64,000 nucleotides of DNA, taken from assembly GCA_964591455.1 (NCBI GenBank), contig CAZQDZ010000023.1, forward strand, positions 4,720 through 68,719, read 5' to 3'. Within the stretch, counting starts at the first letter, position 1. The number at the start of each line of letters is the position of its first letter. Origin of the DNA: RFSX01 sp964591455 (lineage in GTDB: Bacteria > Bacteroidota > Bacteroidia > Chitinophagales > Saprospiraceae). Below are positions 9,149 to 18,636 of the stretch, in pieces. Under the pieces are notes generated by a model. That model ran no database searches. It was not told the DNA's origin and saw nothing but the letters and a program-made list of their open reading frames with translations. The translations under genes were made by a program, and so were the position numbers.

Positions 9149-9904
9149 CTACATAAGTCGTAATCTTGTCTCATAGAGTTGTTTAGCTTGCAAGTCTCCT
9201 AGACCATATTGTCCTTCTTCAAGGCAGAAGGCTTTGAAAAAGGCAGGAAAAGTCTTGTGCTTGGCAATCAGGGTATCTACTCTATCGTATAATCTGCAAT
9301 TGCCTTGCTCGTCAGGCATGCGTTGGCGTTGTGCCAGTAGTGCTGTATGCAAATAATCAGTCCAGTAATCCTTTGCTAATGATTGCGTTAACTGATGACG
9401 ATCTTGAGATATATATACTTGTAAGGCTTTTTCCATAAGCACTAATTCTGTGTCTGGCAAAAGTCTCGCATTGTCATAGACTCCCGATAGGTCATCAGTA
9501 GATAGGGCACCAAATCCACGCCAATCATTAGGCTTGGGGGCTGCCCAATAAAAAGATACGTCTTTGAGTGTTGTTCTTATCCATGTGACGGCGGCCCACA
9601 TATTCACCTGGCAGAATAGATCGTACTCAAACCACAAATATATCTTTGATCCCTTAGCCATCTGCTGAAGATGCATCAGCTCTGGGACTACATGGCGTCT
9701 GTAAAAATCCTCCTCTGGAGCATCATACTGAGAGAGGTGCTTTTCTCGCTTCACAAATAAAGCCTCATCTAAAGACACGGATAGCGGGCCATCCATCAGC
9801 ATCTCTCTGAATATTATATGTTGCCCATAGATATCCTGTGGAAACTGTTCTCTCAAGGCATCTCCATTGAGAATATGGTATGTATCTTCTGAATTGTTAG
9901 GCAT
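9149..9904 (-). CDS. DUF1835 domain protein
   Basis: About 251 aa when started at MPNNSEDTYHILNGDALREQ (9904); a frame extension to 9925 adds seven residues and nearly touches the divergent ABC-F start. The HILNGDAL opening and the LWFEYDLFCQVNMW motif mark DUF1835, a family of unknown biochemical function. Soluble, no signal peptide. It shares a 26-bp divergent intergenic region with the ABC-F gene, so control regions must overlap coding sequence. Confidence 0.78.
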   Translation of the reverse strand: MPNNSEDTYHILNGDALREQFPQDIYGQHIIFREMLMDGPLSVSLDEALFVKREKHLSQYDAPEEDFYRRHVVPELMHLQQMAKGSKIYLWFEYDLFCQVNMWAAVTWIRTTLKDVSFYWAAPKPNDWRGFGALSTDDLSGVYDNARLLPDTELVLMEKALQVYISQDRHQLTQSLAKDYWTDYLHTALLAQRQRMPDEQGNCRLYDRVDTLIAKHKTFPAFFKAFCLEEGQYGLGDLQAKQLYETRLRLM

Positions 9905-9930
9905 ATTTTTGTCTACCTTGAGCACAATAT

Positions 9931-11793
9931 ATGAACTATCTCACTCTAGAAAAGGTCAGCAAATCATTCGGAGAGAAAATCCTGTTTTCTAATCTGAATC
10001 TCACTATAGCAAAGGGCCAGAAGATTGCACTTATAGCCAAAAATGGTACAGGGAAGACGACGCTTCTAAGGGTCATCGCTGGAGAAGAAGCGCCAGAAGG
10101 CGAACAATCTAAAATCCTGGTCTCCAAAGAAATTCGGATAGGCTATCTCAAGCAGGATCCAGAATTTAACCTAGAGGCTACTGTGCTGGAAGGGGCGCTG
10201 GATTCTGAAAATAATAAGGTCAAAGCCATTAAAGAGTTGGAATTAGCCACCATCCTAGACAAGCAGGATGAAATTCAGCAAGCCATAGAAAAAGTGGATA
10301 ATCTCAAGGCTTGGGATATAGAAGCCCGCATTAAGGAGATATTGGGAAAGCTAAAAGTCTCTAATTTTACACAGCAGATTGGCACGCTATCAGGGGGTCA
10401 AAGAAAGAGATTAGCACTTGCAAAAATTCTCATTGAAGAGCCTGACTTTCTGATTCTGGATGAGCCCACCAACCACTTGGACTTGGATATGATAGAGTGG
10501 TTAGAAGCGTATCTGTCTAATCAGAACCTTACCCTATTTATGGTGACTCACGATAGATACTTTCTCGAACGCGTCTGTAACGAAATTGTGGAATTAGATG
10601 ATGGACAACTATACACTTACCGAGGCAACTATAGTGATTATCTGGAAAAGAAAGCTAACAGAGAATTAAATGAAAAAGCCAACCTCGAAAAAACAAAAAA
10701 ACTATATAGAAAGGAATTAGCTTGGGTCAGACGTCAGCCACAAGCTAGGGGGACCAAAGCCAAATCGCGGGTGGATAAGTTTTATGAAATAGAAGCCAAA
10801 GCCAAGAAAAAAGTAGCAGATGAGGAGATGGTGCTGCCTATCGACATGGCCAGACTGGGAGGCAAAATATTAGAAGCCCATAATGTGGGTAAGTCTTATG
10901 GTGATTTGCATATTATCAAAGGCTTCAATTATAAATTCAAAAAAGGCGAACGGGTAGGACTAGCTGGACCCAACGGCGTGGGAAAAACAACTTTCATAAA
11001 ACTACTCACACAAGAAGTCAAACCAGATACTGGGAAAGTTGTCGTAGGAGACACTGTGGTTTTTGGTCATTATACGCAGGACAATGCGTCACTGAATGAA
11101 GATCTTAGGGTCATCGATAGCATAAGAGAAATTGCAGAATTCATCCCCCTTAAAAAAGGAAAAAAACTTACGGCAGAATCCTTACTAGAGAAGTTCTTAT
11201 TTCCAAGATCACACCAGCAAGTATATGTGTCACAACTAAGTGGCGGAGAAAAAAGACGTTTGTTGCTATTAAGAATACTGATGAAGAATCCAAACTTCCT
11301 GATTCTGGATGAGCCGACTAATGACTTAGATATATTGACCTTAAATGTACTGGAAGATTTTCTCCAATCGTACCCGGGTTGTTTGTTGGTCATATCTCAC
11401 GATAGATTCTTTATGGACAAGTTGGTAGATCACTTGTTTATTCTAAAAGGGGAAGGGGAGTATAAGGACTTTAATGGATCTTACAGTGAATACAAAATTG
11501 CAGAACGCAATAGTCAGAAAAACTCATCTACAGGTATAGCAACCACAATAGAAGAAAAGCCATCAGAAAGTACAGAAGTCAGGAAACTCAATTATCACGA
11601 GAAAAAAGAGTTCGCTGGGCTGGAGGATGAGATTGCCAAGTTAGAAAAGCGTAAGAAAGAAATAGAGGATTTATTCATGACAGGTGACCTGGCGGGGGAT
11701 AAGATAAGCGAGTTGTCGCAAGAGCTTGGAGATATACAAAAGAGTATTGCACAGAAAGAAGATAGGTGGTTAGAGTTATCTGAGTTTGTTTAA
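9931..11793 (+). CDS. ABC-F family ATPase (Uup-like)
   Basis: 620 aa with two ABC domains and no membrane segments. Walker A motifs are KNGTGKTT (about 37-44) and GPNGVGKTT (about 350); the two signature motifs are LSGGQRKRLALAK and LSGGEKRRLLLLR; the two Walker B regions end LDEPTNHLDL and LDEPTNDLDI. The C-terminal 70 residues form a charged coiled coil typical of Uup, which acts on ribosomes and branched DNA intermediates. A separate fragment matching the last 22 codons lies at 14.1 kb. Confidence 0.9.
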   Translation: MNYLTLEKVSKSFGEKILFSNLNLTIAKGQKIALIAKNGTGKTTLLRVIAGEEAPEGEQSKILVSKEIRIGYLKQDPEFNLEATVLEGALDSENNKVKAIKELELATILDKQDEIQQAIEKVDNLKAWDIEARIKEILGKLKVSNFTQQIGTLSGGQRKRLALAKILIEEPDFLILDEPTNHLDLDMIEWLEAYLSNQNLTLFMVTHDRYFLERVCNEIVELDDGQLYTYRGNYSDYLEKKANRELNEKANLEKTKKLYRKELAWVRRQPQARGTKAKSRVDKFYEIEAKAKKKVADEEMVLPIDMARLGGKILEAHNVGKSYGDLHIIKGFNYKFKKGERVGLAGPNGVGKTTFIKLLTQEVKPDTGKVVVGDTVVFGHYTQDNASLNEDLRVIDSIREIAEFIPLKKGKKLTAESLLEKFLFPRSHQQVYVSQLSGGEKRRLLLLRILMKNPNFLILDEPTNDLDILTLNVLEDFLQSYPGCLLVISHDRFFMDKLVDHLFILKGEGEYKDFNGSYSEYKIAERNSQKNSSTGIATTIEEKPSESTEVRKLNYHEKKEFAGLEDEIAKLEKRKKEIEDLFMTGDLAGDKISELSQELGDIQKSIAQKEDRWLELSEFV

Positions 11794-12062
11794 GTCTAGA
11801 AGTACGTAACTAATTCTGAAGATCACTAGGCATGCGTATATGCCATCGGCTCTTAGTACTAAGAGAAATCTAACAGTTTTTTAAGGACACCTCTCCTTTT
11901 GACCCCTAAATCCTCTTAAAAGGGGACTTTTCTCCTTCCCTTTTAAGGGAAGGTCGGGATGGGTCAAGCTAGGTACTCAAAAGCCATTAGTCATTTAAAA
12001 TTAAAAGACTATAAGGTCGATTAGTAGATCTCACACTGACATATTGGATTATTCAACTAACC
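11794..12062. repeat. Intergenic region with a palindromic repeat
   Basis: Contains at about 11885-11968 a palindrome-rich unit: GACCCCTAAATCCTC, AAAAGGGGACTTTTC, then CCTTCCCTTTTAAGGGAAGG, closed by GGGATGGGTC. This layout is familiar from interspersed intergenic repeats of Bacteroidota (recalled, not searched). It lies between the convergent ABC-F gene and the frameshifted protease-like gene and may double as a terminator. Confidence 0.6.
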
Positions 12063-13227
12063 TCAATGCTTAACAAATTGAGCTGGTTGGTTTCTATTGT
12101 TTTCATCTAACACCACGTAATACAAACCCTTTGGCCATTGGCTTACATCTATCTGAATTCCTTCATTCACAATGTCTTTAAACATCGTCACACCTAAGGC
12201 TGTGTATATTCGTTCGCGTGGTACGACTTTGCTCGAAATTCTTCATTTCTATATTTATGATGTTGTCCGTTGGATTTGGGTAAATCTCAAAATCGACATT
12301 TTCAATTTCACTTGTAGCCGTAGTAAGAAATGGTTCTATTATATTAGCTATTCCCCAGAACTCAAATTCATCGATGATGCTATGCCCAAATGAGGAAGAC
12401 CATGCTAGTGTACCATAAATCTCAAAATCGTCTTTTGCATTAGGTAGAAAGAATGAGCTTCCAAGCTCTCCCAGAAAACCTTTAGGGTCGGGAAAAAAAG
12501 AGCCGACATATGTTGGAGGATTAAACCTATCATATAATCCGTAACTATAATAAAGAGTATCACCATTAATTTCCCCATCAAATGGAATGAACATAGTTGA
12601 AGAAGGATAGGAATACTTGTGATATACTTGATTCAACAACTCATCTTTGTTGTTATTAAAAGCGACACCTATCCATCCTGTTTCTGCTCCTATATCTTCA
12701 TCTATCTCCAGAATCATAAAATCATTTCCAAAAGTCCAATTCAAAAAAGAATATGCCTTGGTTACTAGATGGCTCCCGAATAGAGGATTTTCCTGCCCAT
12801 CATTGTATCCTGGAAACACTAGTATAGAATCTGTTTCAATGGTATGGTTTCGTTGTGATAAGAAGCAAGCGGCGGAAGTAAGAATATGCCGACTACTTAT
12901 CATCGTTCCTGAACAAATATACTCTTCCTGACCATCCACCGACTCTATCCTCACTGAAGTGCTGATTGGATAAGATGAAGTTTGTTCTACATTTTCTATT
13001 CGGACGAAATTATTATTAGGTTCTAATGTACCTAATGGAATTACATTTCTAGCATTTCCAATGAAGCTCAGTGTACTTGCATTATCTTGGTTTAAGTTGC
13101 TCTCACCGAAATTAATGATGGTTGAGTCTTTAGTTATAAAATCATACTCTACCATTATAGCCTCTTGAGCAAAGTTGAGAGATGCAACGAAGGTAAGAAT
13201 GAGTATAAATAAATATTTACGTTTCAT
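12063..13227 (-). pseudogene. Inactive trypsin-like (S1) protein with frameshifted T9SS tail
   Basis: Start chosen at MKRKYLFILILTF (13227), which gives a clean signal peptide; longer starts up to 13278 overlap the upstream gene. The body follows the chymotrypsin fold, but all three key places deserve note: the His site reads LTSAACF instead of LTAAHC, the Asp site NDFMILE is kept, and the Ser site reads GELGSS instead of GDSGS. A C-terminal T9SS sorting domain starts at FEIYPNPTDN. The uninterrupted frame stops at 12178, but near 12225-12245 the sorting domain continues in another frame (IYTALGVTMFKDI, then GLYYVVLD) to a TGA at 12063. Either a real frameshift that abolishes secretion or a sequencing error. 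Confidence 0.7.
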
Positions 13228-13274
13228 TGATAGCGTTTTTCTATTGGTAAGCATATGATTCTTTGTTGCAATAA

Positions 13275-13919
13275 TCATCCAAAGAATAAGAATTTGATAC
13301 TAAAAGAATCCATTCTGAATGGCGTATCACTAATGCTCCTAAAATTTTCGTTCTGAATATTATCTAAGCCTCGTGTATATACAAATGTAGGCCTTAAGGT
13401 GATATCTTTTATTTTAAAATCTATTGAGACCCCTACATCAAATGAAAACTGATGAGATGAGAACGCTAAAAGCGCTTCAGAATCATTTCCAATGTTATAC
13501 CTATATCTAGGTCCAGCTAGTACTCGAGGTTCCAAAGAAAGCGCAGGAAAGGGCAGATACGAAATATGAAGAGGAACATCGATTGTCAGTTTGTTAAATA
13601 ATATTCCATCCTCTAAAAATTCTCCATTTATGTCTGTAAATAATAAATTATTATCTCTAAATACAATTATTGATTCTAATAAAATTGAAGTCCTCTTAGA
13701 AATATTATACTTAGTCAATATAGAAGTTCCAAACCCATAGTTTTCTGAAATTGACAAACTTGATATGCCAGCACCATCTAGAAATATATTATTACGATTA
13801 ATTTCAAGGCCTATACCAAATTCAAATGATTTTTGTGGATTGTTTTCTCCTTCTTGAGAATATAGAGTTAAGGAGAATAATGCTGCCATAAGGCATGTTA
13901 ATGCAAGTTGAATTTTCAT
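13275..13919 (-). CDS. Outer membrane beta-barrel protein
   Basis: 214 aa with a signal peptide (MKIQLALTCLMAALFSLTLYS) and alternating amphipathic strands ending in ...DSFSIKFLFFG, a C-terminal aromatic strand typical of outer membrane barrels in Bacteroidota. It resembles PorT-like barrel proteins in layout, but I cannot assign a function. It lies directly upstream of the protease-like gene on the same strand; the frames abut, so they are probably co-transcribed. Confidence 0.65.
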   Translation of the reverse strand: MKIQLALTCLMAALFSLTLYSQEGENNPQKSFEFGIGLEINRNNIFLDGAGISSLSISENYGFGTSILTKYNISKRTSILLESIIVFRDNNLLFTDINGEFLEDGILFNKLTIDVPLHISYLPFPALSLEPRVLAGPRYRYNIGNDSEALLAFSSHQFSFDVGVSIDFKIKDITLRPTFVYTRGLDNIQNENFRSISDTPFRMDSFSIKFLFFG

Positions 13920-14089
13920 CTATTTAAATTAATGTTGGTTAAATTTAAAGTTGCCGCAGATTATAAGTTTTCGTTGTTTTGTCTGATTTGTTATTAGAAC
14001 TTACTTATGAAGAGATTATTGTGGAAATAATGACTTCACTTGAAAGTAGACCATAAAGAACCTAGGCAGGTTAATTGAATAACAAAAGC

Positions 14090-14154
14090 GCTTGGAGATA
14101 TACAAAAGAGTATTACACAAAAAGAGGACAGATGGTTAGAGCTATCAGAGTTTG
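14090..14154 (+). pseudogene. Remnant of an ABC-F gene 3' end
   Basis: Encodes LGDIQKSITQKEDRWLELSE plus FV, matching the last 22 codons of the ABC-F gene at 11727-11790 with one amino acid change. Of the eight nucleotide differences seven are synonymous, so the fragment comes from a copy that was under selection as a functional gene. It lacks the stop codon and runs in frame into the next gene. It marks an old rearrangement boundary. Confidence 0.8.
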
Positions 14155-14196
14155 TGTGTTACATCAATTTTACTAACTAAAGATTCATCTGACATC

Positions 14197-14931
14197 ATGC
14201 TTAGAATTTGCGCCATATTATATAAATGTGTAATTATTTTCATACTTAGTCTCACTCTAATTGAGTGTGGCACTACTAACAAAACGCTTTCGCCTGAGCT
14301 AAGCAAAATCATTAAAATATCTCAGTCCTATTATGGCGGCTTAGCTAACTACAATAAAATCAACGTTATCTCCTATAAAAAGGACTATAAGCTATATGAC
14401 TCTTCAGGCAATATAGACGCCGCTGCTTCCCAAAAACATGTATATAACATCAAAGAGAACACCTATCATTTAGAATCAGATGATGGCAAATCCATAAGCA
14501 ATTACCGACTGCTTAATCGTAACTATGAAGAACTGAAGGATGGCCAATGGATACCGTCAGACAGAGCAAATCGCATTATTAACGCAGCCATGTATGTGAT
14601 AAGTATGCCATGGAATTTTGACAAGCAGGATGGGCAGATTACGCTTGAAAACAGTGCTGATAATTCGATTCTACGTCTTACCTATAATGAGACAGAAGGC
14701 ACTACTCGAACCAGTAAGGATAAGTGGAATTATTACATAAATCATGAGGGCTTAATCACGCATCAGGTCGCCTACCCTAGCGACCACATATCACTGGTAG
14801 AGAATCTTTCACATACTATTGTCGAAGGAATAAAATTGGTATCAGAAAGACAGGGGTACAGGGTGGATAGTTTGCTTCAGAAGAAGTACAAACGATCTGA
14901 TTATAAATACTATGACTATCGTATTTGGTAG
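14197..14931 (+). CDS. Lipoprotein, hypothetical
   Basis: About 244 aa from MLRICAILYKCVIIFILSL, which forms a lipoprotein signal ending LIEC at the lipobox; an upstream in-frame GTG at 14152 belongs to the ABC-F remnant. The mature protein has regular beta-rich segments such as KHVYNIKENTYHLESDDGKS, and it looks like an outer-membrane-lipid carrier-like (LolA-type) or DUF lipoprotein, which I cannot confirm. No obvious partner gene. Confidence 0.6.
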   Translation: MLRICAILYKCVIIFILSLTLIECGTTNKTLSPELSKIIKISQSYYGGLANYNKINVISYKKDYKLYDSSGNIDAAASQKHVYNIKENTYHLESDDGKSISNYRLLNRNYEELKDGQWIPSDRANRIINAAMYVISMPWNFDKQDGQITLENSADNSILRLTYNETEGTTRTSKDKWNYYINHEGLITHQVAYPSDHISLVENLSHTIVEGIKLVSERQGYRVDSLLQKKYKRSDYKYYDYRIW

Positions 14932-15104
14932 GGAATATCAAATATTCTGTTATAATAGAATTTAGACAATTGCAGAAGTCTGGCGGTTCTCCCTCTAGAG
15001 CCTGCACTGAGCGGAGTCGAATGTGGAGTTAGAGGGTAGCGTTGGCAATCACCAACGGTGTTCTTTCTTTCTTAGAAAGAATCAAAGTTGCTCGACACAA
15101 ATTA
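14932..15104. repeat. Intergenic repeat with GAGCGGAGTCGAA core
   Basis: Contains CACTGAGCGGAGTCGAATG at about 15006-15024, a sequence class I recall as a frequent interspersed repeat in Bacteroidota, plus small palindromes TTGGCAATCACCAA and TTCTTAGAAAGAA. Both flanking genes end here, so it may help terminate transcription. Confidence 0.45.
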
Positions 15105-15584
15105 TTACCTCACCCAATAATACTTAGTCATACATTCCACACAAGCTCTACTCTCATTAGCCTCAAACCTAATCTTAAAAAGGGCCTCTTTTAGAGGCTC
15201 CGTCAATTCGGGGTTATCTCTTGTGTCAAACTCCATCGCTACAATATGACCTTGTGGATTAAAACAACTTTTGGTCACTATTCGGTTGGTATGTGTTTCC
15301 GACCTTGGTGAATGTATAATCGATCCGTCAGTGGAAATCACCTGAGAAGGCGCCCTATCATCTTTATCTCCAGAATGATTCTTCATGATTGACATCACTA
15401 AATCATCTCCATTCAATTGATGAAAAGTACAATCTGCCTTATTAATATCTTGTTTAGTCAAATAGACCAATGGACCACGTTCCAGACTCGCAATAGGTGT
15501 ATCAACAGCCTGACTTAGTTCCTTCTTTGCCCCACAGGATACTAATCCTATGACCAAGAAACTCATTGATATTATTTTCTTCAA
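15105..15584 (-). CDS. Small lipoprotein, hypothetical
   Basis: 159 aa beginning MKKIISMSFLVIGLVSCGAK, a lipoprotein signal with lipobox LVSC. The C-terminal half has the distinctive pattern SCFNPQGHIVAMEFD and a closing CVECMTKYYWVR. I do not recognise the family. It lies 8 bp downstream of the metalloprotease gene on the same strand, which suggests co-transcription. Confidence 0.6.
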   Translation of the reverse strand: MKKIISMSFLVIGLVSCGAKKELSQAVDTPIASLERGPLVYLTKQDINKADCTFHQLNGDDLVMSIMKNHSGDKDDRAPSQVISTDGSIIHSPRSETHTNRIVTKSCFNPQGHIVAMEFDTRDNPELTEPLKEALFKIRFEANESRACVECMTKYYWVR

Positions 15585-15592
15585 TGCTACCT

Positions 15593-17971
15593 TTATTCAA
15601 GAATGTTTTCAATTCTCATCTTCAAGTCCGTCTTATGCATCTGCTCTATGTTGCTGAACTTCTTTTTAGTCTTTATAGACTTACTGATTGTCTGTAGGGT
15701 CGCCGTTGCCGCAGCCTGAATATCACTAATCATCACATCTCTATCTTCCATCTCTTTGATATCCTTGAGCTTCTCTACATATATCCTTTGGAGGTTTCTT
15801 TTATATAAATCCAAATCCCCTCCATTGAAAATAGCTTTCCTGGTATCGTCAAATAATTCATAAACCGTATAAGCGGCATTACCGTTCAGGGCTTCATTCT
15901 CACTCATACGATTAAGTCTATCTGTATTAAATAATATATTCAAACTTCTTGACTGAAGACTTCCTATTCTGTCCACTAATCCTTCCGCCTCAAATTTTCT
16001 TGCCAGGTCCTCATTCAGTAACCAACTTGGTGTGGTGAACAGATGTCGGTCTAGGAATTGCATCGCTCTTTTTTGCTTAGACCTACTGACATGATTATAG
16101 ACGGCATCATCTTGATCATGTGTCTTGCTGATCTCTACTACGCCACCGACATTGGCGATGACATGACCTAAATATCTTCTAAACTGATTTATAACCTGAT
16201 TATATAAGTCTTCTGTCTCGTCAAAATCCTCACCCTCTTCATACGACCACTTGCCTATATTGGGTACTATCCGCTTAAGATTCTTTATGCCATATTCACT
16301 GGCCAGCATAGAATCATCACCGAGGTCTTCTGTCTGTGCTGTAGGATCTAAGGGCAACCCACGTTGACGGCCATATCTATATACTGGGTCATTGGCTCTG
16401 TCTTTTACCCATTGGTTCAAGACTGATTTCTCTTCATCTTTATCTTTTTCTTCTACCATCTTGTATCCATATACGATAGACCAAGTATCGTACGGTCCTA
16501 TATTTGGCATAAGTCCTACATCGCCATCCTCTGGTTGTGCCACATAATTAAATCTGGCATAATCCATTATAGAAGGCGCAGTACCCATCTTCTGACTAAA
16601 AGTTACCGACCTTAATGAATCTACCGGGTAAGCTACACTGGAGCCCATATTATGTGGCAATCCTAAAGTATGCCCAACCTCATGAGCGGCAACAAACTGA
16701 ATGAGTCTTCCCATCACTTCTTCTTTGAAGTTGACCCCTCTGGCTTCTGGATTTATAGCGGCTGTTTGGATAAAGAACCAGTTTCTCAATAATCGCATCA
16801 CATTATGATACCAAATGATATCTGACTCTAATATTTCTCCAGTTCGTGGGTCATGTACGTGGGGCCCTTGCGCATTTTGTATGTCTGTTGCTACATATCT
16901 GATGACAGAATATCGTGTGTCCTCAGGAGACCAATCTGGATTCTCTTCTTCACTCGGCGCTTCTAAGGCATAGATGGCATTCTTGAATCCGGCTTTTTCG
17001 AAGGCCGTTTGCCAGTCGTTGACCCCTTGCATCAAATAAGGCACCCACTTAGTCGGTGTCGCAGGGTCTATATAATACACGATAGGCTTAATGGGTTCTA
17101 CCAATTCTCCTCTGGCATAAGCCTCAGGATCTTTCGGCTCCAGACGCCATTTAGTGATATATCTATTACTCGTCGTAAATTGATTATCAGAGCTATAATC
17201 TGTCTGCCTCACTGAGAAATATCCTACACGGTCATCGTAGTATCGGGGTTGCATAGGCACTTCTGGTAAGGTGATAAATGACTGATTCATCTCTACAGAT
17301 AAGGTGCCCGTCACTCTATTGTCAGGCAACTTATCTCCGCCCTTGTATGTCAAGACGTGTTTCACTTCTACATTATTAGGAAAGCTCTTCATAGATGTAA
17401 CAAAACTTCTTTTGCTATCTAAGCTTTTAATGCCAAAATTCTTCCTTTGTCCTTCCGATACAGCACCAATCATGGTTACGTCAGTAGTAAATAACTTATC
17501 TATTTCAATAACTGAGCTTCCTTCTCCTTTGGTCACAATGTCAAAGACCATGATGACTGGTTCAAAGTTGTTATTCTTGACAGATTCATAGATAGGGTCA
17601 TCGAAACTAGCTACACTATTATATGATACAGAACGCATCATAATTTTCTCACCCAATTTCTGCCATCTTATCACCTGCTGTGGTCTAGATTTGACACCAG
17701 CACCTCCGAAGTTGAGATTCTTTACAAAACCACCAATACGGCTTACCACTAAGATTTCTTTGTCCAATATGTCATCAGGAATCTCAAAGTAGCTCTTACC
17801 TTTTACCGTATGGGTACTAAATAGACCCTTGGAGCTTACCGCTTCATCTGTGATAATATCAGAGTATACTTTCTCCTTTTTTTCTTTATCGCCTTTCTTG
17901 TCAGGCTTATCTTGAGCAGAGATAAATGCGACTTGTATCATTAGAAGAACTAGGATCAAGAGATGTTTCAT
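15593..17971 (-). CDS. Large secreted zinc metalloprotease (DUF5117/DUF4953 type)
   Basis: Roughly 792 aa from MKHLLILVLLMIQVAF (17971), giving a signal peptide ending FISAQ; a start at 17995 adds eight residues. The active site AAHEVGHTLGLPHNMGSS (about residues 430-450) is the extended metzincin-like HExxHxxGxxH zinc motif. The preceding domain (SKGLFSTHTVKGKSYFEIPD, then YYDDRVGYF) and the C-terminal helical region match the DUF5117-zincin-DUF4953 layout common in Bacteroidota. Periplasmic or outer-membrane location is expected; substrate unknown. Together with the small downstream lipoprotein it forms a two-gene unit. Confidence 0.88.
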   Translation of the reverse strand: MKHLLILVLLMIQVAFISAQDKPDKKGDKEKKEKVYSDIITDEAVSSKGLFSTHTVKGKSYFEIPDDILDKEILVVSRIGGFVKNLNFGGAGVKSRPQQVIRWQKLGEKIMMRSVSYNSVASFDDPIYESVKNNNFEPVIMVFDIVTKGEGSSVIEIDKLFTTDVTMIGAVSEGQRKNFGIKSLDSKRSFVTSMKSFPNNVEVKHVLTYKGGDKLPDNRVTGTLSVEMNQSFITLPEVPMQPRYYDDRVGYFSVRQTDYSSDNQFTTSNRYITKWRLEPKDPEAYARGELVEPIKPIVYYIDPATPTKWVPYLMQGVNDWQTAFEKAGFKNAIYALEAPSEEENPDWSPEDTRYSVIRYVATDIQNAQGPHVHDPRTGEILESDIIWYHNVMRLLRNWFFIQTAAINPEARGVNFKEEVMGRLIQFVAAHEVGHTLGLPHNMGSSVAYPVDSLRSVTFSQKMGTAPSIMDYARFNYVAQPEDGDVGLMPNIGPYDTWSIVYGYKMVEEKDKDEEKSVLNQWVKDRANDPVYRYGRQRGLPLDPTAQTEDLGDDSMLASEYGIKNLKRIVPNIGKWSYEEGEDFDETEDLYNQVINQFRRYLGHVIANVGGVVEISKTHDQDDAVYNHVSRSKQKRAMQFLDRHLFTTPSWLLNEDLARKFEAEGLVDRIGSLQSRSLNILFNTDRLNRMSENEALNGNAAYTVYELFDDTRKAIFNGGDLDLYKRNLQRIYVEKLKDIKEMEDRDVMISDIQAAATATLQTISKSIKTKKKFSNIEQMHKTDLKMRIENILE

Positions 17972-18204
17972 TATATAGGTTGTATGGTTAGACAATTTTT
18001 GAGTCGGCCTTACAATTATAAGGCCTCATCTAGGAAATATAGAGTTAAGAAGCGAAAAATAACATTGCAAAACACGTTTATGTTAATTTCTGAACATATA
18101 GGTACCCCAATCCACTGTGCTGTGGCTTCGACAGTTAAAGAAGAATTGCACTGAGGTTAAAATAATAAAGTTCGATATGGCTTTAGCGTGATTGAGTCTG
18201 ACAG

Positions 18205-18567
18205 TTAACAAACCAATCCTGAACTAATAACCTTACCTGAACTGCAGTCAGGAATTAGCATCAGTTGCCATCCCTTTTCAAAACGATTATTGACATACCT
18301 CAATGTGACGGATTCCTTGGCTTCTTCTTCTATGATATTAAATATTAATCTGTCTCCATCCTTTGGTGTGTAGTCAAAGTCAAAGCATGGATTCTGATTG
18401 AGTTCTTTTTGAATCCAGTTATATTTCTTAATGACTTCGAATCCCTGAACAATCATACCGATGACAACAGGCTGAGAGGGGTTCACTTGTCTAAGCACCC
18501 AATGAGTCTCATTCAGCGGAATAGTGCTACAGGTACACAATTTGAATCCTTCACTCAGTTTGCACAT
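18205..18567 (-). CDS. Conserved hypothetical protein, Cys-rich N-terminus
   Basis: 120 aa, cytoplasmic, starting MCKLSEGFKLCTCSTI. Cysteines at positions 2, 11 and 13 and a W-x-L-x-R segment (HWVLRQV) look like a small conserved Bacteroidota family, which I cannot name. It has normal composition and no signal peptide. Its start lies about 70 bp below the end of the next secreted-protein gene on the same strand. Confidence 0.55.
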   Translation of the reverse strand: MCKLSEGFKLCTCSTIPLNETHWVLRQVNPSQPVVIGMIVQGFEVIKKYNWIQKELNQNPCFDFDYTPKDGDRLIFNIIEEEAKESVTLRYVNNRFEKGWQLMLIPDCSSGKVISSGLVC

Positions 18568-18636
18568 AGTTTACATTTTGGAAATCAAAATATATACTAG
18601 CATGCACTACAGGTGCATGAGCCAATCTTAATGTAA

